Positions 54,641 to 64,000 of a DNA stretch of 64,000 nt are shown one piece after another. The stretch is from Plantago major. Taxonomy: Eukaryota; Streptophyta; Magnoliopsida; Lamiales; Plantaginaceae. A program made the position numbers and the translations under genes. The stretch spans positions 62,001 to 126,000 of the forward strand of contig JAIFAC010000146.1 of NCBI GenBank assembly GCA_026545765.1, in the 5' to 3' direction. Each line of letters opens with the position of its first letter. Position 1 is the first letter of the stretch. A model generated the notes under the pieces. It searched no databases and was not told the DNA's origin. It saw nothing but the letters and a program-made list of their open reading frames with translations.

Positions 54641-55599
54641 ATGCATCTCTCAAAGCTCGATATCTGACCTAAAAGTCACATGAAGAAGCAATGGTCGAAG
54701 TTACAAAGAATTATGAAAATCTTCTTTCCGAAACAAGGAACTCAAGAAGAAAGAACTATCTTTTCAATCTTATGCCAAAGCTAGTGACACTCTTATCAAG
54801 TACAATCTTACTTAAGAGATCCTTCAAAAAGAAAGGACTGGGGTGAATACACGCATGTGATTGTTCTATCACTCAATAAGAGTAAGGAGAAAAGAACATT
54901 TGTAAGCACTCAAAGAAGACGGTTCCCATGCAATCTATAGTATCGTGAAAAGACAAAGATTGTCGACAAAGGAAAGGCAACTATGCTAAACCTTTGTGGG
55001 AAAAACAAGTCAAAACAAAACTGTTGGTATGTCTCGAAAGAAACACAACACGAAAAGTGTAAACACCACAAGTATGTCTCTCAAAAGGTAGAATTGCAGA
55101 GCCGCAAATTCTCCCATGTCACTTTTTCTCGAAAGAAATCGATCAACCAGAGACTAGCAAAGTCACGAGAAAAGATCTCGATAGCTTCAAGTGCTCAAAC
55201 GGTATTGCCACAAAGGCATCGAATACAACTTGCTCATGAGTACAAGCAGAGCAAGAACGATGGTCGAAAGCTAGAATTGCTCAAAGCAATTATCGGGAAG
55301 CAAGTTAAATCACCGAAAATCAATGCTGTGGCTAGAAGAAATCGCAAGGAAAGCTAAGTTTGTCGAAAGCAAACTCGTAAACCGACAGTATCCGAAAGCA
55401 TCATATGGAGCACCTAGGAACACACCAAGGAAGAAAATAATTTCACTAATGATAACATTCATTCAAATAGAATTCTCCTTATGTTCGCTGACAAAAGTAT
55501 ATTTCAAAGAAATTCATTCAAAAATGGATTCCTACCGAAGAACTTTTGATTCGATTTCCATCAAAGATATGAGAACCTAATCTCCTGCTTCCGTTATGC

Positions 55600-56930
55600 G
55601 TAATGCTTCGGACTAAAGCACAATAGCTATTTGATAGTGGATGCGAAAGCACATGACAGAGATAAAGCAAATCATTACATAAAGCTTGCAACACAGACCG
55701 TATATCGATTTGTCGGAGGAGAATTAAATCCTCTCTCGATTTGGCAACGCTAAATTGGGAACTTTAACAATCACCGACGACATATGTTAAGGATTTGAAA
55801 TATAATCTATTTAGCATGAGCCAGCTTATGCATAAGGGTTTTACTATAAAATTCAAAGCTAAATCGCAAACTAAATGAGAATGAGTCAAAGCATACCTTA
55901 GTTGGTCGGGGAAAGGTAGTCTTTATGTTGCCGATTGGGCATCCGCCACAATCAAGAATGTCTCATGGTGAGTCAATCCGCCACATGTAAGAGCACCGTT
56001 ATGGCATAAAAGAATGAGTCACTTGAACTTCAAAACTCAATAGACTTGCCAAGAAAGAGTTAGTGGTTGGTCTTCCTGCAACATCTTTCGTAAAGGATGG
56101 TATCTGCTCGTCATAGATGGGGAAACAATCTAAGATCTCTTTCAAGTCCAAAATCGTACACTCTAAAGTGTTAGACCAACGCAACTTTACACATGGATCT
56201 ATTTGAATGATCTCAGAATTAGTTATGCAGAAAGAAGTTTGGTCCGTTGTCAGATGACTTCAAGATTCACTTGGGTTGTCTTTCTCAAACACAACTGATG
56301 CCACTTGGAGATACCAAACTTGTCAAAAAGCTTGAAGTCATGAAAATGACAAGGTATCTCGAATCGTATGCACTATGGTATCGAGTTTGTCAACCAAGAC
56401 ATAAAGGAGTTTTGTACCAAAAGGTATACAACACCAACTTTCCTCTCTAAGAACACCTCAACAAAATGGTGTTGCGTAAAGGAAAAACAGTTTTAAAGAA
56501 GTCGCAAGGACAATGCTAATGACATCAAATAAGTGAAATTTATCGGGTTGAAGCTATAAACACAAATTGCTACACTCGTAATGTATGTTTGATAAACAAG
56601 CACCATGACAGACCCCTATGAAATCTTGGTCAGACCCCTAATATCAAACATCCGAGAGTATTTCGTCAGATGTTTTGTTCTAAACAATGGGAAAGATTAT
56701 CTAAGAACATTTCAACCAAAGGCGTATGAAGGTGTTTTTCTGCTATTCCACAAACAAAGAAAGCTTACAGAGTTTACAACAAAAGAACAAAGAAAATTGA
56801 AGAATCACCATGTTGTATTCTATGAAGGAAGTAAGAAAACACCTCCTATTGATGAACTCTTAAAGGTTCAAAGAACTATTATGAGGGATTCTAAAGAAGA
56901 ATCCTCAAAGGAAAAACATCATTATTGAAA
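55600..56930 (+). pseudogene. Protease and integrase region of the third element
   Basis: LFDSGC at about 55630 (protease active site); a GAG-pre-integrase phrase near 56000-56045; integrase pieces near 56220-56300, 56450-56520 and 56605-56928 (LVRPLISNIREY, FVRCFVLNNGKDYLRTF, KAYEGVF). Many single-base frame losses. The 54640-55600 linker is Lys/Ser-rich with broken frames. Confidence 0.65.
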
Positions 56931-57419
56931 GTGAGGATGACTCGACGAGAAAAGCTTTAAAAGCCTAGTAACAACAAGATGACTCATGCATATGATGAGG
57001 AATTTCCCATGAGTTTTCCGTAAATGGAACAAAGTTATCGAGAACCTTCATCATGAAGAGGTATCCGAAAATAAGAATGTCGAAATGCATGTCTCGTATA
57101 TCTCTAACATCGAAAAGTGTCGATATCCATGACATTTCCCATATGTCGATATCTCGACATCAAAAGTATCAAATCAAAATCTTAGTGATTCACATTCAGA
57201 TCACCGGATATTGATCCTACTAGCACTAAACCTATGATGAAATGGATCAAAGATCATCCTACAAAGGATATAATCGACCGATTAATCAGGTGTTAGGACT
57301 AGGAGAGCAATAGCTGAAAATGCTAACTCTCTTTCGATGTTTCATCTCAATATTGAACCTAAAAATATAGAAGAAGCATTAGGAGACCAAGACCGGATCT
57401 CCGCAATGCAAGAAGAGTC

Positions 57420-58400
57420 GATCAATTTGAGAGAAACAAAGTCCGGAAACTAGTTCCATTTATAGAAGGAATATCGTGATTGGAACTAAATGGGTTTTCG
57501 TAAACAAGATGAATGAATCGTGAAATAACCGTAAACAAAGCAAGATTGGTTGCTAAGGATTTACTCGCATCAAGGTTTAGATTTTGACGAGTCATATGCA
57601 CCAAGCCAGATTGATGCAATAAGACTCTTTCTAGCCTTTGCAAATTCATAAAGATTTCAAAGTTTATCGATGGATGTCAAAAGTGCATTCTTAAACGTGA
57701 ACTTGCGTAAGAAGTTTATGTTGAGCAACCATCCGCTTTGAAGTTTCCTAAGGTAGAATGGTCTATAAATTACGTAAAGCTCAGATGGATCAAACAGCTC
57801 CAAGAGCATGGTATGACACTTTGGCCAAATACCTTCCGAAAGTGGTTTCAAGAAAGGTGAAGTTGATAAAACTTTATTTACCTTAAATCATGATGGGAAA
57901 CTACTCTTAGTTCAAGTATATGTTGATGACATCATATTTGGATCTAAGGACAAGCAACTTTGTAATGACTTTGCAAATCTCATGAAAAGCAAGTTTGAGA
58001 TGAGCATGATGGGAGAAATGAATTATTTCAGGATTGCAAGTCAAGCAACTCAATGATGGAATATTCATTAGTCAAACAAAGTATGCAAAAGATATGCTCA
58101 CAAAATTCAATCTTAAGCCTTCAAAAGAATGCTAAGATACCTATGAGCATTGGAACCAAAATGACCTATACCAATCGCATAAGAGTGTTGAAGAACATAA
58201 GTATAGGAAATTGATAGTTCACTACTTTACCTCACCGCAAGTAGACCGATATTCAATATGCCGCTGAGTATGTGCTAGATTTCGCATAAATCCAATGCAA
58301 ACACACTACAACATTGCTTGAAAATATTAAGGTATGTAAAGGGTACAGAGATGTAGGATTGTGGTATCCTAAAGAAAGTGGATCGAGTTTAATGGGTACT
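57420..58400 (+). pseudogene. Reverse transcriptase of the third element
   Basis: GTKWVF at 57480, MDVKSAFLN near 57670, [14 protein letters not shown] near 57795 and catalytic YVDD at 57919-57930 with [10 protein letters not shown] after it. Compared with 30077-31114 it differs largely by losses at CAG/CTG sites (for example near 57500, 57550 and 57760). Confidence 0.82.
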
Positions 58401-58840
58401 CGACACGATTATGCCGGATCATTGCTTGATAGGAAAAGCACCTCGTGAACTTGTCGCCGGTACTAGACTTATCTCATGGTTTAGCAAGAAGCAAAACTCA
58501 ATTGCAACTTCTACCACAGAGGTCAATATATTGTCAGCCGTTGTTGCGCAACACAAATTCGTGGATACAACAACAACTTAAAGACTATGGACTCGATGAG
58601 AAGAAAACTCCCATTTTCCGGTCGGACAACACAAGTGCTATTACATTACACGTAATCCTAAATTTCATGCCGTAACAAAGCACATTGATGTTAGACATCA
58701 CTTCATCGAGACCATGTTGAAAAGGCAATAGAGATACTCAAGATTGGCAATCAAGACCAACTTGCAAATATCTTCACTAAGCCACTACAAGAAAGTAGAT
58801 TCTTAGCCTTAAGACATAGTCTTGGACTAATGGAACTACC
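58401..58840 (+). pseudogene. RNase H of the third element
   Basis: SWFSKKQNSIATST near 58475, DNTSAI near 58625, KHIDVRHHFIE near 58680 and IFTKPL near 58770, in shifting frames. End of pol. Confidence 0.75.
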
Positions 58841-59415
58841 AATGAACCGAAGAGTTCGTATCCGAACGGCATCCAGAAAGAGGTATCCGGAACAGTATCC
58901 GTAAAAGAGAAAAGAGAACTGAACGGTATCCGTATAAAAAGGATAAAGAGCAAAAGATAGCTTAAGATCTCTCGAGACGGAACTCGATATCCGAATCACT
59001 CTATAAACGGGGAACACAAAAGAGAATAGTATAACTATCCGCAATAACTACTCTCTTGAAACTCGTGATTATTTCTATCTTGATGAAAACTTGGAAAATC
59101 CTAAGTATAAGATGATTCAGATGCTAACAAAGGTCCTTGCTCATACAGACCAGGATTCAGATAGCAAGTCGCCAAAATTCATTAAATGGTCACAATTACA
59201 CTCGCCGATTGTGATCATTGTCAAGAAGCAATGGTGACCTCGATGAAGTTAAGCGATTGATCCACGGTGGAAATTAATTCACAAGAAATAGTGGATTGAA
59301 ATTCGTATGGCCCACTAAGCATTTAATGCCGAATTAGCTTTTGCTCACTGCTTGCAAATCACGATACGCATACACACAAAATCAATTTGTATGTATATGT
59401 CTGGGATTCAACTGC

Positions 59416-59425
59416 TATATATATA
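59416..59425 (+). promoter_or_regulatory. Internal TATA box before the extra gene of the third element
   Basis: CTGC-TATATATATA-GGATTT, identical core to 32221-32230. Confidence 0.55.
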
Positions 59426-59609
59426 GGATTTTGGCAAATGAAATCACTTTTGCCTAATCCAAAATTCATCTTGCACAAAAATAGCAAATTCTCTCGATTC
59501 TCGCAAAACCTCTACAATCTTCAGAATCAAGATTAAGTTTTTCTGCAAAGAAAAACTGAATCACATATCTTTCAAACACCAATTCCAATTCTCTACACTA
59601 TATAAAGAG

Positions 59610-62600
59610 ATGGCCTCCAAGAACACTTCAATTCAGAAATCCCAATCCTCCACTGGTACTGCTGAAAAGCAAGCACCAGAGTCAAGTTATTGTTAACAAT
59701 CGATCGGTAGGAGTTTTAATCGACCATTCGACTTCAAGTCACATAATGATTTGGGTGGTGCCATGATCGAGGAATACCTCACTGTAATAGAAAACCAAAC
59801 CGACAAAATTGATTCTCGACATGCTTGAAAAGGCACAAATCAAGGGTTTTCTATCCGCCGCCCAAGTGGAATTTCATCACCGATGTGTTGGAATTTTACA
59901 ACAACCTGTGATTATTTCGTGTTTCAAGGCACCGAAATAGTGTCTATCAAAACCTCACCCAAGGAAAGGAAATCCTTCCGACTTAACAACTTTCTCAGAA
60001 GTTGTTTGAGGTTCAAAATCTTGAAAGGATTTTGAAATAAACACCAAGAATGATGAACTCCTTGAAGGTGTTAAAGAACTTTACAGGATGTGTGTGATCT
60101 TGAAAATCGATACACCCATCGAAGTTCAAGCTTCGACATCCAACCGTATATCCGCTGTTCACCGATGTACTAGCTTGCATTCTTCACAGATGCTTTGATG
60201 GTCTACAAGGAGGTGCTGACCAGATAAGCCAAGAACGATGGATCATAATGTTCTTGTTGAATCAACAAGACAAAAGGCTGGAAAACCCTTTTAACTGGGG
60301 AAAGTACGCCTTCATGAAATTCGTGAAGAAGATTCAAGGCTTCGAGCCTAAGATTGTCAAAGGACTAGCTGAGCCAAAGGCCATGAGGTTATGGTCTCAA
60401 GATATGCTACTTGTCGGAAACGCTGGCATCGAGCTCGTAGAGACGGCGAAATAGCCAACAAAGAATTTACTCTACACATATGAGTATACAAATCTGATGA
60501 AAAAGGTTACTGTGTCTCAGAAAGTTCCTATGAAGCGAAAATCAAAAGATATCTCAAGAAAAGGTTGTTACTAAGAAGCCTGTAACTTCAAGAAAGAAGT
60601 CTCAGGCAAATCGTAAGACACACCCAAAGAGGTTGTCAATTTCGCCATCTTCAAGCATGGCGTATGAACTCATCAATGCCGCAAAAGAGTTATTAATCGA
60701 ATAAGTAGACTCAAAGAAGAGAAAGTGCTTTAAATGTTATGACTAATGCGTAAAGCCTTGGATGAACTCATAAATGCCGCCAAGAGTGGTGAAAAGCACC
60801 AAGCCCCATCTCAGAAACCAGAGGAGTTATGGACCAATCGCCCTAATGCTGATGAGAGCTCTGATGATGGTCGAGATTAATGCCTGAAAAATGGCGAAAT
60901 ACTTCCCATTGTATAAAGATGATGAACTAGTCATCTCTCAAGTCCTAGAAAGAACAAAGAAGGCTAAGGTTACTGAAAAAGTAACTGGTGATAAGGTATC
61001 TGAAGAAGAACCTACACCACAAAGTTGTCAACCTATAGCAAAGGTTGTTGGTGCAAACACATCATCGTGGAATGTCTCTCTGCACAACTTCACAAAGCCC
61101 GATGAGTGGTATTTTAATCGCGTATGTCGATGGAAATGCCACATCTAAAAATCTGGAAGAACATTCTACGATCAATCTTCCGCCTGCATAACCACAACAA
61201 CCACAAACACAACAACCACAACAGCCACAAGTGGTTGATGAAATGGTAAATGAACTCCATTTCAATTACCAAAGAATACAAGATGTCAAGAAAATCAGAA
61301 TCGAAAGGTGTTCCCCAACTCAATGAGAGGGATCAAACCGAGACATCTACTCGTAATGATCAACTGTGGAGGCAACCGAGTTGCACACTCAGAAAGGTGT
61401 GAAGTACCGTAAACTTCAAACAAAGAAACTGACCGACAAGACGCACTAATGTATAGAAAGGTCACAAGTTCCAGAGACCAATCACCGAAATGCTCGTAAA
61501 TGACCGGTTTAACTCTTACCTTGTGAAAATAAAATTTATATTTATAAATCTTGTTACCTTATAAGAATTTCTTTGTTACAGTCGAAGTTAGAACGTAAAC
61601 AAGAGGAAGTCGAGAAGCTTGCCTCGAGCATCGAAAAAGAGGTCCTTCAACCTCAACTCTTGAGAAATCGAGCTCGTACGCCATGTAAATGATTCTTAAA
61701 GAGAACTAATTTTTCAGTAAAAATGTTTATGTGCTCATTCATGATAAATGTTTCTAACAGGCTCCAACTGAGATGGAAGAAGATAAGGCAGAAATGCCAG
61801 AGACAAACCCAGAAACCAACAAGGTTTCTGAAGAACACATCACTGAGCCTTCAAACTTGAAGGTATATGACAATCAAGTGACAAGTATTCCTCATCTTGG
61901 GTTATCCTTTATCTCTTCCAATATTCAATACTTTCTACTTACAGGATATTTCAGAAGTAGAAATGCAAGGGGATAAAGTTATGATTTACCTCGCATCAAT
62001 GGAAATTGATGAAGCCCCAAGGCAAGATCACTGAAAGAACACCGTAAATCGCATAAGTTTCGAGATAAATGAATCAGCCTGCTGAGGAAGTAATTAGCTC
62101 AAATCGTAATTCATTAAAAGCATATTTATGCATAGGTTCTTTCAAACTATTTCCTAAGTAATCGTATTTTCTCGTGTTCAAGAAAGAAAGGTTGATGAGG
62201 ACCGCACTTTCAAGTCTCCACCTCATTAACAAGATATCCGAGACACCAATTGTCTCAAGAGAACAAGTATCCGAGCCCGATGTTCATACTCGTAACTCCA
62301 AACTAAACTACACTTCTACTCAGATATCTACAAAAGTTTTGAAACTCACTAAAACTCCTTCTTTCAGTTCAACAGATGCAAAGTGTTCCCATTGAAGAAA
62401 CAAGGACCTACTTCACTTCTTCAAAGCTCACACCGCCAAAGCATATTCAATGCTTCAAGAAATGGCGGTTAAGGTGCTCGATCTCACCGAAATATTGAGA
62501 ATCACCGATCAACCAACCGACGAGCATGAGCTCTCGACCGAAACATATGTCCAAGCAATGTTCCCTACGTAACAATACACAGCCATAATTTACTACATAA

Positions 62601-64000
62601 GGACTTTTCCAGAAGTGGCGATAGTTTGATACATGCCTTTGAACAGCAGATGGTCGACAAGATTACAGATGGCATTCAAGCCATCCCGCCCTGCACTCGC
62701 AATTCATACCTTCCAACAAGAAGAAGACGGGCGTAAGATCACTATCCTAAGTGATCAATCTTGTATCCAAGATGATGAGGAGGAAGAAATGAATGAAAAT
62801 TACTTTGATGAACCTCCCACCGACCATCACCAAAAGGATGATAATGACAAAAGGATGATGATGATGCCCCGCACTGTGGACCGGAGGAATTTCACAGAGA
62901 AACAATGCCTCACCGCCGAAAAGAAAACCGAGAAGACTTCAGAAATCTCCGCCTTCATCACCTCGTAAATCTACTCATCCATCTTCTCACCAACACGCAG
63001 CATTAATCAACAAGTAGTCGAAGCTCAAGAAACCAATCGTAAAATCTTAAACACTCAAACAAGATCTCGCTTCAACTCGCATAACCGTTGAAGAAGAACA
63101 ACAGCCCATCTTCAACCGAAGATCAAATAGCTAAATCCAGATAAGATTGATCAACTACAAGATCTATACTTAGAAGAAATGATTGCTTACTCGAGGTTAA
63201 AGAGCTAAGGGATGCTGCATAAAAGATCACCAAAGAACTCGACATCAAGAAGTATCAAGTCAAGCATGATGCTAAGGTCGCATCATCTTCAAAGAAGTAC
63301 CATCCTCCTCCCGTAAAGGAAAGAAACCAATCTCGAGATGGTTCGGACTCGATACGATCGATGAAAATGTCCAAGAGGATGAAGATCACCGGGCTAATCA
63401 CTCGATGATGAAGAAGACAAGATTTTCGCAGAAAGCACCGCCATGAACATTTAGCGGTTTCTCACTTAAAAGGAAGTTGATTGCTCCTACAATATTCAAC
63501 AAACCGCCAAACGCCCACTCCCATGAATACATGAACAGTACCAAGTAATCGCTACTCAACAAGGAGATGTCTTCACGTAACAAGGAAGTAATCGCCTCGG
63601 CCCTCTCGAATGAGAAAGTTCACCGAGCTCATCACTCGAGAACAACTAGCATGGTCATTGCTCGTAAAGATCCGGAATGATAAGGACGATGATGTGTCTT
63701 TAGCTAAAAAGCTTTTCAAGAGGCAAGTTACACGCCGGAAAAGCAGATGCCATCCTAGCCCATCAGCGTAGCTCACCGATAAGGACAATGGACTTATCAA
63801 GCAAAATCAGAGCTCAAAGTCAACTTCAAGTTGGTCACCGCCACAACTATTTACAAGGGCATTTTGACTCTCTCGATTCCTTTATGAGACCGAGTCACCA
63901 ACAATGACTAAGGGGAAAGAAAGTACAACTGACCTCAAAGTCGGGAATGGGAAGAAGGGATGAAATCAAGAAGAAATCGAGTCAAAAGTGCTCGTAAAGG
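59610..64000 (+). pseudogene. Extra gene of the third element, partial
   Basis: ATG at 59610 follows TATAAAGAG as in copia(+). NPFNWGKYAFMKFVKKIQGF (60290) aligns with NWGKYAFNKFLD of copia(+). Introns recur: acceptor TTTGTTACAG at about 61580; intron to 61760 (TTTCTAACAG); exon 61761-61862 of 34 codons (APTEMEEDKAEMPE...); intron 61863-61944 (GTATATGAC to CTTACAG). Then the acidic part with DDEEEEMNENYFDEPP near 62775 and a charged coiled-coil-like tail. The gene end lies beyond the window. Confidence 0.55.

Larger units (their letters stand above)
51397..64000 (+). mobile_element. Third SIRE-type Ty1/copia element, truncated by the window end
   Basis: 5' LTR, primer site, gag, protease, integrase, RT, RNase H, internal TATA box and extra gene follow in the same order and spacing as copia(+), at lower identity. 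No 3' LTR is reached within 12.6 kb, as expected of a roughly 15-kb element. CG-type losses are frequent throughout. Confidence 0.88.

Noticed and set aside
53159..57851. Minus-strand frames across the third element
   Set aside because: Shadows of gag-pol on +; no motifs.

Overview
This is a 64-kb piece of a plant (probably eudicot) nuclear genome made almost entirely of transposable elements. The evidence is Ty1/copia and Ty3/gypsy retrotransposons with plant-type primer sites, CACTA, Mutator-like and Stowaway-like DNA elements, GT-AG introns and TATAAATA promoters. I find no rRNA, tRNA gene, CRISPR array or intact host gene. The species cannot be told from the sequence.

Layout. (1) 1-4478: the 3' half of a Ty1/copia element on +, split by a CACTA element at 1634-2892 (TSD ATG). 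(2) 4479-7913: spacer holding a Stowaway-like MITE (4754-5008), a Mutator-like element (5174-6185, 9-bp TSD), a SINE-like piece and a GGATCCGG-rich inverted-repeat element. (3) 7914-46294: one Tat-type Ty3/gypsy element on the minus strand (TSD CGGTG). About 13.6 kb is its own sequence; the rest is two SIRE-type Ty1/copia elements that landed in it: copia(-) at 14306-24132 (TSD ATGTA) and copia(+) at 24333-39329 (TSD TAAAA). Their 5' LTRs face away from each other about 200 bp apart. (4) 46295-51396: spacer with MITEs, a 310-bp tandem duplication and foldback elements. (5) 51397-64000: a third SIRE-type element on +, cut by the window end.

Two coding units go beyond ordinary gag-pol. Between pol and the 3' LTR the Tat element carries an antisense gene (about 9400-12950, + strand) with its own TATA box, a leader intron, an acidic stretch, a plant-transposon-type domain and a coiled coil. 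Downstream of pol each SIRE-type element carries a roughly 5-kb extra gene. It has a conserved internal TATA box and a run of short introns (74-82 bp) separating mini-exons, of which those with clean boundaries are multiples of three.

A strong sequence-quality signal runs through the window. Where related copies can be compared, CAG and CTG are repeatedly replaced by CG-containing or shortened strings (TCTGA to TCGA, CAGAAA to CGTAAA). This includes the two LTRs of a single element. The changes are mosaic: some stretches such as the reverse transcriptase at 30131-31045 are untouched. CAG/CTG is the plant CHG methylation context, so I suspect a basecalling or consensus artefact at methylated cytosines in transposons. 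Many frameshifts here should therefore not be read as biological decay.
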